Assembly: GCF_017352115.1 (NCBI RefSeq)
Contig: NZ_CP071448.1
Span: 1,883,001-1,947,000, forward strand
DNA length: 64,000 nucleotides
From: Flavobacterium endoglycinae
Lineage (GTDB): Bacteria; Bacteroidota; Bacteroidia; Flavobacteriales; Flavobacteriaceae
Direction of reading: 5' to 3'
Shown: in pieces, positions 8,328 through 16,116 of the stretch
How positions within the stretch are numbered: the stretch's first letter is position 1
Layout: every line of letters starts with the position of its first letter
The notes under the pieces: model-generated
Database searches by the model: none
Told to the model about the DNA's origin: nothing
The model's input: only the letters and a program-made list of their open reading frames with translations
Position numbers and translations under genes: made by a program

Positions 8328-8567
8328 ATGTCTGAAGGAAATTCTAATTTTGATGAGTTTGAGAAGAAAAACGACAAATCACAGGAAGATTTAAATACCG
8401 GATTAAAGGTACTGTCATTCTGTATTCCGCTAGCGGGGGCGATTATTTATTTTGTAAAAAAGGATAATGAGCCTGTAGCTGCAAAATCTGCCTGTAACTT
8501 GGCTTTAATAGGATTTGCAGTTGGAATTGTAGTGCGAATAATTCAGTTTGCAGTAGCTGGAAACTAA
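8328..8567 (+). CDS. small two-span membrane protein, hypothetical
   Basis: This 79-residue protein has a charged N-terminal third (about residues 1-23) and two hydrophobic segments (about 26-43 and 55-77) joined by a short basic loop. The layout resembles DUF4870-type small membrane proteins, but the match is loose. It follows the DUF2085 gene closely and is closed by a strong terminator, so it is a real transcribed gene of unknown role. Confidence 0.75.
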   Translation: MSEGNSNFDEFEKKNDKSQEDLNTGLKVLSFCIPLAGAIIYFVKKDNEPVAAKSACNLALIGFAVGIVVRIIQFAVAGN

Positions 8568-8570
8568 ACA

Positions 8571-8602
8571 AAAAAGGGCTTCTCTTCGGGAAGCCCTTTT
8601 TA
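8571..8602. terminator. bidirectional terminator
   Basis: The stem AAAAAGGGCTTC pairs with GAAGCCCTTTTT around a TCTTCGG loop, with A and T tracts on both sides. It serves the small membrane protein gene and the convergent mutY. Confidence 0.9.
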
Positions 8603-9637
8603 TTATAGCATTTCTATAAAATTATGTATCGCAATAGGCACTGGAAATGTTTTTAATGCTTCGTATGAAATGCCATTTTCAATTACATCTGTTATTTTAA
8701 TTTTCCAAAACTGAATATGAAGATGCTGATGTGATAGTTTGTGAATTACCGTCGCTCCACTATATTCTTCTACACTTATTATAGTATAATGAGGAAAAAT
8801 ATTGTTTTTAATTTCATGTGAAACAAAATCAAAATTGGCAATTTCAGTGGTTTCCAAAAGCGGGAATTCATATAAATTATGCCAAATCCCTTTTGCCGTT
8901 CTTTTTTGCAGAAGCGAATTTCCCAAAGCATCTTCCAAAACCAGATAATTAAAATAGCGATTGGTTACTTTTGTCTTTTTAGATTTTACAGGAAGCATAT
9001 CTACTTTCTTTTTCTGCAGAGCCAGACAGCTGTCGTTAAAAACACAAACCGAACAATCTGGATTTTTAGGCACACATTGCAAAGCCCCAAATTCCATTAT
9101 AGCCTGATTGAATGTCGCAGGATCATCTTTTGGCATTAATTCATAAGCAAGCTCCGCAAATTCTTTTTTTGTGGCTGGCTGCGCAATATCTGATTCAATA
9201 TCAAAATAACGAGAAAGCACACGAAACACATTTCCATCGACTACAGGAACGGCTTCATTATACGAGAAAGATGCAATTGCCGCAGCTGTATATTCACCAA
9301 CACCTTTTAAACGAAGTAATTCTTTATAGGTTTGCGGAAAAATTCCGTTTAAATCTTCTGCAATATATTTTGCTGTATTGTGCAGATTTCTAGCTCGAGA
9401 ATAATAGCCAAGTCCCTGCCAAAGTTTTAAAACCTGTTCTTCTGATGCATTTGCCAGTTCAAAAACAGTAGGAAAATCCCTCGTGAAAGCAAAAAAGTAA
9501 GGCATTCCCTGCACGACTCTTGTCTGCTGAAGCATAATTTCTGATAGCCAAATTTGGTATGGATCGGCTGTTTTTCGCCATGGAAGATCACGTTTATTTT
9601 GTAAATACCATTTTATCAGCTTGTTATGAAAAATCAT
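8603..9637 (-). CDS. mutY: A/G-specific adenine DNA glycosylase
   Basis: This is MutY, which removes adenine mispaired with 8-oxoguanine. The ATG at 9637 gives 344 residues beginning MIFHNKLIKWY; a TTG further upstream is rejected. The catalytic Glu lies in LSEIMLQQTRV (about residue 33), the helix-hairpin-helix in LKGVGEYTAAAIASF (about 109-123) and the catalytic Asp in VVDGNVF. Four cysteines in C-x6-C-x2-C-x5-C (about 187-203) hold the 4Fe-4S cluster. The C-terminal third is the NUDIX-like 8-oxoG recognition domain. The gene is divergent from the HU gene. Confidence 0.96.
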   Translation of the reverse strand: MIFHNKLIKWYLQNKRDLPWRKTADPYQIWLSEIMLQQTRVVQGMPYFFAFTRDFPTVFELANASEEQVLKLWQGLGYYSRARNLHNTAKYIAEDLNGIFPQTYKELLRLKGVGEYTAAAIASFSYNEAVPVVDGNVFRVLSRYFDIESDIAQPATKKEFAELAYELMPKDDPATFNQAIMEFGALQCVPKNPDCSVCVFNDSCLALQKKKVDMLPVKSKKTKVTNRYFNYLVLEDALGNSLLQKRTAKGIWHNLYEFPLLETTEIANFDFVSHEIKNNIFPHYTIISVEEYSGATVIHKLSHQHLHIQFWKIKITDVIENGISYEALKTFPVPIAIHNFIEML

Positions 9638-9696
9638 TGTTAAATCGTTAAAATACAAAAGTAAATGTTTATGTAATTAAAATTTAACGAATTAGC

Positions 9697-9728
9697 TTGA
9701 TTAATTATTTTTTTAATTCCTATATTTG
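9697..9728 (+). promoter_or_regulatory. promoter of the HU gene
   Basis: TTG (9697-9699) is followed after 21 bases by TATATTTG (9721-9728), a perfect TAnnTTTG -7 element. The start codon lies 49 bases downstream, preceded by the purine-rich AAAAGGAAAGAAA. Confidence 0.7.
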
Positions 9729-9777
9729 CAAACTCAAAAAAATAGTACACCATTTATAAAAATAAAAAGGAAAGAAA

Positions 9778-10068
9778 ATGACGAAAGCAGATATCGTAGC
9801 GAAAATTTCAGAGAAGTTAGGTCTTGAAAAAGGAGATGTTCAAGCAACAGTAGAAACATTCATGGAAGAGGTTAAAACTTCTCTAGAAACTGGAGACAAT
9901 GTTTACCTAAGAGGTTTTGGTAGTTTTATCGTTAAAACAAGAGCTGAAAAAACTGGAAGAAACATTTCTAAAAACACTACAATTAAAATTCCAGCACACA
10001 ACATCCCTGCGTTTAAACCTGCAAAAGTTTTTGTAGAAGGAGTAAAAACGAACAACGAAGCAAAATAA
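9778..10068 (+). CDS. hup: HU family DNA-binding protein
   Basis: A 96-residue histone-like protein beginning MTKADIVAKISEKLGLEKGDV. It has the HU/IHF helical dimerisation core (residues about 1-45) and the beta arm with GFGSFIVKTRAEKTGRN and the conserved IPAHNIPAFKPAK segment that inserts at the DNA kink. The length is normal for HU. It organises the nucleoid and supports recombination and replication. The start is preceded by a purine-rich stretch, unusual here and consistent with high expression. The tiny basic gene follows after 32 bases. Confidence 0.95.
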   Translation: MTKADIVAKISEKLGLEKGDVQATVETFMEEVKTSLETGDNVYLRGFGSFIVKTRAEKTGRNISKNTTIKIPAHNIPAFKPAKVFVEGVKTNNEAK

Positions 10069-10100
10069 TACTATTTAATTAACATAAAATCTGACACGAT

Positions 10101-10193
10101 ATGCCAAGTGGTAAAAAAAGAAAGAGACATAAGGTAGCGACTCACAAACGTAAAAAAAGAGCGAGAGCTAACCGCCACAAAAAGAAAAAGTAG
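10101..10193 (+). CDS. 30-aa extremely basic protein, probably ribosomal
   Basis: The ORF encodes 30 residues, beginning MPSGKKRKRHKVATHKRKK, of which more than half are Lys or Arg. Such short Lys/Arg-only proteins are typical of ribosomal components (Thx-like in bacteria; bL38 described from the Flavobacterium ribosome). I cannot tell which of these it is without alignment. It lies 32 bases after the HU gene, and its stop codon is part of the terminator stem, so it is the last gene of that transcript. Confidence 0.75.
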   Translation: MPSGKKRKRHKVATHKRKKRARANRHKKKK

Positions 10194-10211
10194 TTTTAAA
10201 CTACTTTTTTC
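10185..10211 (+). terminator. terminator overlapping the small basic gene stop
   Basis: AAAAAGTAGT pairs with ACTACTTTTT around TTTAA, followed by T residues. The TAG stop codon of the basic protein is inside the left arm. Confidence 0.85.
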
Positions 10212-10460
10212 TTTTTAAACGTTCATTGAAATTTGGGAAATTTCAAAAGTTTCAAAAAATAAAATCCAAAATTCAAAAATTGAAAAATCAACAACGATTT
10301 AAATTGGAATTTGGGATTTGAAATTGAATTTTTCCCTTCGGGTTAATACCTGTTAAAATATTGTTTAATCCATCCTTGTAGAAGTTGATGGTTTTTGGTT
10401 TTTGGTTTTTGGTTTTCTTTACCAACAACTATCAACAAACAACCGACAACCAATTCACGG
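10212..10460. repeat. AT-rich degenerate repeats, no gene
   Basis: Between the terminator and RNase G the DNA holds degenerate TTGGAATTTGGGATTTGAAA-type words in both orientations (10230-10332). At 10387-10455 there is GGTTTTTGGTTTTTGG followed by ACAACTATCAACAAACAACC. The latter is one of four places in the window with GGTTG-type and CAACC-type words facing each other (see also 40178-40220, 40612-40735, 51130-51205). No coding signal is seen. Confidence 0.6.
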
Positions 10461-10475
10461 ATAAAAATTTACAGT

Positions 10476-12020
10476 GTGAATAAAGAATTAATCATTAGAT
10501 CTAGTTCTGAAGCCGTAGATTTTGCCTTATTAAAAGATGGAAAACTAATTGAATTACACAAAGAAGAAGAGAAAAGCAACTTTCAGGTTGGTGATATTTT
10601 TATTGCCAAAATCAGAAAACCAGTTGCTGGACTTAATGCTGCTTTTGTAAACGTAGGCTTTGAAAAAGATGCCTTTTTACATTACCATGATTTGGGTCCT
10701 AATCTAGCTTCTCAGCTGAAATTCATAAAACTTGTAAGCGCAGGTAAATTAAAAGATTTCTCCCTAAAAACCTTTCAGTTTGAAAAAGAGATTGACAAAG
10801 ATGGCATCATTACTGATATTTTAAGTGCCAATCAATCTGTTTTAGTTCAAGTAGTTAAAGAACCTATATCGACCAAAGGCCCAAGAATAAGTGCTGAGCT
10901 TTCTCTGGCAGGAAGATTTATTGTTCTAGTTCCTTTTTCTGATCGCGTTTCTATTTCTCAAAAAATAGAAGACAAAAAAGAAAAGGATCGTCTAAAAAAA
11001 CTTGTTCTATCGATCAAACCTAAAGGATTTGGTGTTATTGTTCGCACAGTAGCCGAAGGCAAAAACGTAGCCGAATTAGAAAAAGATTTGCAGAACCTGC
11101 TTGGCAGATGGTCTGCAATGTGTAAAAAATTACCAACTGCTCATCATCCATCAAAAGTATTAGGAGAGCTTAATAGAGCTTCTTCGATATTAAGAGATGT
11201 ATTCAACGATACCTTCAGCGGTATTCAAATAGATGATGAAGAGTTGTACCATCAAACGAAGGAATATCTGCAAGAAATTGCACCTTCAAAACAATCGATT
11301 GTTAAGTTTTATCAATCAAATGACACTCCAATTTTTGAGAAATACAATATAGAGAGACAAATCAAAACTTCTTTTGGCCGAACTGTTTCTATGAGTAAAG
11401 GTGCTTATCTTATCATTGAACATACTGAAGCGCTGCACGTTATCGACGTAAACAGCGGAAACCGTTCAAACAAAGCGACCAACCAGGAAGATACAGCCAT
11501 GGAAGTGAATATGATTGCCGCAGCAGAAATCGCAAGACAATTACGTCTGCGTGATATGGGCGGAATTATCGTAGTTGATTTTATCGATATGTCTAATCCA
11601 GAAAACAGGAAAGTTTTGTTCGACTTCTTGCGAGAAGAAATGAGCGACGATAAAGCAAAACATAAAATATTACCGCCGAGTAAATTTGGTTTGGTCCAGA
11701 TTACCAGACAGCGCGTAAGACCAGAAGTGAATATCAAAACCAGAGAGGAAGATCCTAATAAACACAATGGCGAAATTGAAGCTCCAATTTTAATCATTGA
11801 TAGAATCACCGCTGATTTAGAAAGACTTTTAAAAACCCACAATAAGGTTGTGCTAAACACACACCCGTTTGTGGCTGCATACCTCAGCAAAGGTTTTCCA
11901 TCATTACGTTCAAAATGGTTTTTTGAACATAAAAAATGGGTGAAAATCATACCTCGTGACGCTTACACGTACTTAGAATACCATTTCTACGATAAACAAG
12001 GAAATGTTATTTCAGAATAA
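10476..12020 (+). CDS. rng: ribonuclease E/G family endoribonuclease
   Basis: The GTG at 10476 gives 514 residues beginning (M)NKELIIRSSSEAVDFALL, the usual start of this family; a reading-frame extension to 10395 translates repeat DNA and is rejected. Residues about 35-125 are an S1 RNA-binding domain (VGDIFIAKIRKPVAGLNAAF). The catalytic Asp residues are in VIDVNSGNRSNKAT (about 322) and VVDFIDMSNPENR (about 365). The protein has the short RNase G-like form without the long degradosome scaffold tail of RNase E. It matures rRNA and starts mRNA decay. Confidence 0.95.
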   Translation: MNKELIIRSSSEAVDFALLKDGKLIELHKEEEKSNFQVGDIFIAKIRKPVAGLNAAFVNVGFEKDAFLHYHDLGPNLASQLKFIKLVSAGKLKDFSLKTFQFEKEIDKDGIITDILSANQSVLVQVVKEPISTKGPRISAELSLAGRFIVLVPFSDRVSISQKIEDKKEKDRLKKLVLSIKPKGFGVIVRTVAEGKNVAELEKDLQNLLGRWSAMCKKLPTAHHPSKVLGELNRASSILRDVFNDTFSGIQIDDEELYHQTKEYLQEIAPSKQSIVKFYQSNDTPIFEKYNIERQIKTSFGRTVSMSKGAYLIIEHTEALHVIDVNSGNRSNKATNQEDTAMEVNMIAAAEIARQLRLRDMGGIIVVDFIDMSNPENRKVLFDFLREEMSDDKAKHKILPPSKFGLVQITRQRVRPEVNIKTREEDPNKHNGEIEAPILIIDRITADLERLLKTHNKVVLNTHPFVAAYLSKGFPSLRSKWFFEHKKWVKIIPRDAYTYLEYHFYDKQGNVISE

Positions 12021-12060
12021 AAAACAAAAACCGCCTTTCGAAAGATTGGCGGTTTTTTTG
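12021..12060 (+). terminator. terminator of rng
   Basis: AAAAACCGCC and GGCGGTTTTT pair around a TTTCGAAAGATT loop, directly after the rng stop codon, followed by a T-rich tract. Confidence 0.9.
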
Positions 12061-12179
12061 TTTTTATTCTTGTTATCGACATTTAGTTTGAACTTATATT
12101 TATATAAAAAAAACTTTTAAGGGATAAGAAAAATAACATGGCTGGCTATTTTTGCAACTCATAAATTAATTTTAAAAAC

Positions 12180-12776
12180 ATGAGGATTAGTCTACATTCT
12201 TACTTTTTATTGATAATCCTTTTTTCATTTTCTTCAAAATTGTCAGCCCAAAGGGACACAATATCAAAAAGTAATGACAATGATCTTTTAGAATACAAAG
12301 CTAAACGGTTCACTGAAAATGTCAACAAAGCTGATAATATAGATTTTAATTATAAAGAAAGTAACAGTTCAAAATTTAAGTTTCCTATTCTCTATCTTGA
12401 TTATAAAATAGCCAAGAAAAGTTTTTTATCTGGAGGCATAGAATTCTGTCTTAATCCAAAAAATGAAAACAATTTATTCTTGGGAGCCGGCTACGGAATC
12501 ACAAACAGTTATAACGGAAATTATTATGGTCTTCCCGATATCCATTTATCATATAATACGAATCGAATCTGGTTCTATAAAGGCGGAGTATCTACAAAAC
12601 ATGCGTATGTTGTTTTTGGACCAACCTTTTTAAATTTAATAGACTTAGGGTTAGGTTATTCGCAACCATTTTCAGAAAACAAAACTCCTGAAATAAAAGG
12701 TTTTATATTTAACACTACCTTACGATTAACTTCTGTACCTAAAAGTGTACCTTATCAAAAGAGAATAATTCCATAA
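12180..12776 (+). CDS. secreted hypothetical protein, paralogue 1
   Basis: A 198-residue protein with a signal peptide (cleavage near LSAQ, residue 24). The C-terminal two thirds, from KFKFPILYLDYKIAKKSF onward, are Gly/Tyr/Asn-rich alternating strands such as GAGYGITNSYNGNYYG, which suggests a small outer-membrane beta-barrel. It shares this whole region with the next gene but lacks the long N-terminal insert of that protein. I do not recognise the family. A -7 element TATTTTTG lies at 12147-12154, with no clear -33 box. Confidence 0.7.
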   Translation: MRISLHSYFLLIILFSFSSKLSAQRDTISKSNDNDLLEYKAKRFTENVNKADNIDFNYKESNSSKFKFPILYLDYKIAKKSFLSGGIEFCLNPKNENNLFLGAGYGITNSYNGNYYGLPDIHLSYNTNRIWFYKGGVSTKHAYVVFGPTFLNLIDLGLGYSQPFSENKTPEIKGFIFNTTLRLTSVPKSVPYQKRIIP

Positions 12777-12799
12777 ATCTAATTCTCTAACAACAAATT

Positions 12800-13585
12800 A
12801 TGCTTCAAAACATGAAAAGAAATTTCAATCCCGTTTATCTATTTATCATTTTTTTTCTACTATCCTCAAAAATATTTGCTCAGAAGGATACTATCTATTT
12901 TGATAAAGACTGGCAAATTGTGAGCAAGGAAAACGCTTTATATTACCGAATTAAACCTTCAAAAATAAAAACAAAAAAAGCTGTAGGTTACAATATAAAA
13001 AACATTGATTCTCTTTTCGTAATTAATGATTACTATATAAAAACCAACACGTTACAATTTAAAGGTTACTCAGAAGACTATAATGCAAATTATTTAGCAG
13101 GAAAAGCAGAATGGTTTAATGAAAATGGAAACAAAATCGATACGAAAGATTTTAATTATAAAAACATCAACCACCCGAAATTTAAACTTCCTGAATTACC
13201 TATTTTTTATCTCGACTTTAAAGTGGCAAATAAAAGCCTGCTTACAGGTGGTTTAGAATTTTGTCTTGATTGTAAAAATAAAGATAAATTACTTTTAGGT
13301 GCAGGTTTTGGAATCACAAACAGTTATAACGGAAATTATTATGGTGTACCAGATATTCACCTTTCATACAATAAAAATCTATTGTTTTTAAAAACTGGAA
13401 GTTCTCATAAAAACGCTTATGTATTAGGCGGATTTTCTCTTTTAAATTTAATTGATCTAGGCATTGGCTACTCTTTTCCGTACTCAAACGAAAAAACACC
13501 TCTATACAAAGGTTTTACTACTGGAATTACTTTAAGATTTAATGGAGAACGACATCATGCCTACCAAACTTTAAAAATGTTTTAA
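12800..13585 (+). CDS. secreted hypothetical protein, paralogue 2
   Basis: A 261-residue protein (ATG at 12800, or 12812 for a shorter start MKRNFNPVYLF) with a signal peptide ending near IFAQ. Residues about 30-130 form an N-terminal domain, partly absent in the upstream paralogue, and residues about 130-250 match it closely (GITNSYNGNYYG occurs in both). The two lie 23 bases apart and probably arose by tandem duplication. The repeated Gly-rich strands suggest an outer-membrane or periplasmic beta structure. Function is unknown. Confidence 0.7.
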   Translation: MLQNMKRNFNPVYLFIIFFLLSSKIFAQKDTIYFDKDWQIVSKENALYYRIKPSKIKTKKAVGYNIKNIDSLFVINDYYIKTNTLQFKGYSEDYNANYLAGKAEWFNENGNKIDTKDFNYKNINHPKFKLPELPIFYLDFKVANKSLLTGGLEFCLDCKNKDKLLLGAGFGITNSYNGNYYGVPDIHLSYNKNLLFLKTGSSHKNAYVLGGFSLLNLIDLGIGYSFPYSNEKTPLYKGFTTGITLRFNGERHHAYQTLKMF

Positions 13586-13595
13586 TACCAAAATT

Positions 13596-15971
13596 TTATT
13601 CCCTCACAATTTCAATTTTCCTTCTGATTTCATTTCCAGAAGCATCTACAACTGTAATAAAATGTATTCCCGTTGTTGGCGTAATTGGCAATTCATGAAA
13701 TGTTTTGGTTGTGGCTTTGTATACATCATCAACATACCAAAATAATTCTTTATCTCTTTCAGAATAAGCCACTTTTAAGATTACAGGTTGTACGTTACTG
13801 TTAAAATCCTTTGTTAAATAGATTTTACTGTTTGCTTTTGGATAAATAAAATCCATTGTTGTGGTTTGTGTTCCTTCGCAACCTTCTTTGAATGGAGGTA
13901 ACGGCAAATATTCTATGTGCTGGCTTTTGTAATACCACGCCATAACTGGAGGCAGTACAAACCAGTTTTTAGTCACAATATTATCGACGCTTTCGCAGCT
14001 ACTGTTTACCTGAAACTGCTCTGTTTTATCTAAATGAATGGTTTTATGATACGGACAAACTTTGGTTGATTTTCCTTTTTTCGGAACCCATTGTTTAATT
14101 TTCGGACAGTTATCCTTTGCCAGATAACCGCTTAGACGGCAGACCTCAACTTCGGCTAAATCATTATACGGTGTATCAAACCATCTTTGTCTTGGCAGTA
14201 AATTAAAAACATCAAATAAAATTGGTGCGGCACTGGTAACGCCCGTGAGAGTTGGTCTTCCCTCGCCTGTTGCATTTCCAACCCAAACTCCAACTACATA
14301 TCTGGAATTGGTGCCAATCGCCCAAGCATCTCTATTTCCGAAACTAGTTCCTGTTTTCCATGCAATTTTAAGCGAACTGTCGTAAAATTTCCAAGCCTCG
14401 TCTCCTTCAGGTCTATTGACTTCTTCCATGGCGTTGTACGTCAGCCAAATTGATCCTGCACCCAAAATGTTCTTCTGATTGGTTTCTGATCCAAAATCAG
14501 GCTTAAAATCGTTTTTATAATTGAGTTCGGTAAATTCGTTGGTTCTATATTGTCCTTTATTTTTAGTGTAATAATTAACCGTAGACGAAAGATTGGCATA
14601 GGCTCGGCATAAATCCCACAAATTGCTTTCTGCACCTCCTAGAATAAGCGATAATCCGTAATGATCAGGTGTTTTATTAATATTCCTTAATTTGAATTTC
14701 TGCAATTCTTCATAAAATTTGTTTACGCTAAAATCCTGCAACATTAAAACCGCGGGAATATTTAACGAACGTGATAAGGCACGATGTGCCGGAACTGCTC
14801 CGTCAAAAGTCAGATTGAAATTCTGCGGAGTATAACCCGAAATCTGTGTGGGAATATCTGCAATTAAAGTATTCGGCAGCAATTCGCCATCGTCTAACAT
14901 TGCGCCGTATAAAAGCGGTTTTAAGATACTTCCTGTACTTCTTGGTGCATCGATAATATCTACGTCTTTTTGATGATCTGCATCTGCTGGGGAATTTCCA
15001 ACATAGCTCATTACATTTCTGCTCTGAACATCAATGACCAAAATCGCCAAATTGTGAACTTCATTCTGTTTGTACTGACTGTAATAATATTGCGCAATTT
15101 GATTGACTCTGTTTTGAAGTGCGTAATCAATTGTGGTTTTAACTCTTGTTCCTTCTTCATTTTTAGCGACTCTTTGAAGCAAATGCGGAGCAATTTGCGG
15201 CAGATCATACGGTTTTTGAGGTAATGGTTCTTCTATCGAAAGTTCGTACGTTTGCTTGTCGATTATGCCTTCTTGATGCAGTTTTAGCAAAAGTCGATTA
15301 CGTTTGTTTAATAGTTTTATTTGATTTTTCCCTGGATAAATTAAACTTGGTGCATTCGGCAGGACAGCTAGAACTGCACTTTCTGCCCATGACAATTGAT
15401 TGGATTGAACGCCAAAATAACGCCACGAAGCCATTTCCAATCCCACAACATTTCCTCCAAATGGCGCATGAGCGGCGTACATTTCGAGAATTTCATTTTT
15501 GGAGTAGCCTAATTCTAATCTTGTTGCGAGAATAATTTCTATTAGTTTTTCAAAATAGGTTCTGTTTTTTCCTTTTCGGGATAATCGAATAACTTGCTGC
15601 GTTAGCGTACTTCCTCCTCTGACTACTTTTCCTGCTTTTCTGTTTTGTTTAAAAGCGTTGATCATTGCACCGGGATTGAAGCCGGGATGTTTATAGAAAT
15701 ATTCGTCTTCAAAATAAACAATGCATTTCTTGAACTTGTCAGGAACACTGTCTTGTTCTGGAAAACGCCATTGTCCGTCACGAGCAATTTTAGCGCCTAG
15801 CAATTCTCCTTCTTTGCTTTCTATTACGGTTGAATAGGGTTCTTTGAATAATGTTCGGGGTATCGAAAAATAGTAAATCAGCAAGAGCAGAAATGCAATT
15901 GCTGATTTTATTTTGTTCTTTTTTATCCAGTTTATAATGTGCTGGAGGAATGCTTTTAATTTATTTTTCAA
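13596..15971 (-). CDS. pbpC: penicillin-binding protein 1C
   Basis: A 791-residue bifunctional peptidoglycan synthase. One membrane anchor (about residues 23-42) leads to a GT51 transglycosylase domain with EDEYFYKHPGFNPGA and RGGSTLTQQV, then a transpeptidase domain with the Ser-x-x-Lys box in RSTGSILKPLLYGA, an SLN motif (SRSLNIPA) and KTGTSFGNRDAWA. The C-terminal part is the BiPBP_C domain typical of PbpC. The only start is a TTG at 15971, since an in-frame stop lies just upstream. It is encoded beside the large alpha-2-macroglobulin gene, a pairing known from many bacteria (pbpC-yfhM in E. coli). Confidence 0.95.
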   Translation of the reverse strand: MKNKLKAFLQHIINWIKKNKIKSAIAFLLLLIYYFSIPRTLFKEPYSTVIESKEGELLGAKIARDGQWRFPEQDSVPDKFKKCIVYFEDEYFYKHPGFNPGAMINAFKQNRKAGKVVRGGSTLTQQVIRLSRKGKNRTYFEKLIEIILATRLELGYSKNEILEMYAAHAPFGGNVVGLEMASWRYFGVQSNQLSWAESAVLAVLPNAPSLIYPGKNQIKLLNKRNRLLLKLHQEGIIDKQTYELSIEEPLPQKPYDLPQIAPHLLQRVAKNEEGTRVKTTIDYALQNRVNQIAQYYYSQYKQNEVHNLAILVIDVQSRNVMSYVGNSPADADHQKDVDIIDAPRSTGSILKPLLYGAMLDDGELLPNTLIADIPTQISGYTPQNFNLTFDGAVPAHRALSRSLNIPAVLMLQDFSVNKFYEELQKFKLRNINKTPDHYGLSLILGGAESNLWDLCRAYANLSSTVNYYTKNKGQYRTNEFTELNYKNDFKPDFGSETNQKNILGAGSIWLTYNAMEEVNRPEGDEAWKFYDSSLKIAWKTGTSFGNRDAWAIGTNSRYVVGVWVGNATGEGRPTLTGVTSAAPILFDVFNLLPRQRWFDTPYNDLAEVEVCRLSGYLAKDNCPKIKQWVPKKGKSTKVCPYHKTIHLDKTEQFQVNSSCESVDNIVTKNWFVLPPVMAWYYKSQHIEYLPLPPFKEGCEGTQTTTMDFIYPKANSKIYLTKDFNSNVQPVILKVAYSERDKELFWYVDDVYKATTKTFHELPITPTTGIHFITVVDASGNEIRRKIEIVRE

Positions 15972-16030
15972 TGCTTGTTTTTTTTAACCGCAAAGACACT
16001 AAGTAATGCGCAAAGTTCGCAAAGTTTTTT

Positions 16031-16104
16031 CGCCACGAATTCACGAATTATTTTTTATAATTTAAATTCGTGAATTGCTTCGCCTGTTCGCTGTCGCTCG
16101 AGTC
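16031..16104. repeat. AATTCACGAATT inverted repeat plus AATTGCTTCGCCTGTTCGCT block
   Basis: AATTCACGAATT (16038-16049) and its complement (16065-16076) can fold; a longer copy lies at 30317-30364. It is followed by AATTGCTTCGCCTGTTCGCT and further bases to 16104, which recur at 39101-39132 with one mismatch in 32 bases. The DNA lies between pbpC and the macroglobulin gene. Confidence 0.7.
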
Positions 16105-16116
16105 GTTGCTAATAAT

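Noticed and set aside
10387..10455. A CRISPR-like array from the repeated GGTTTTT words
   Set aside because: Units are 6-8 bases without spacers of constant length, and no cas gene is nearby.
10395..10475. An N-terminal extension of RNase G
   Set aside because: The added residues translate repeat DNA and the family start is at the GTG at 10476.
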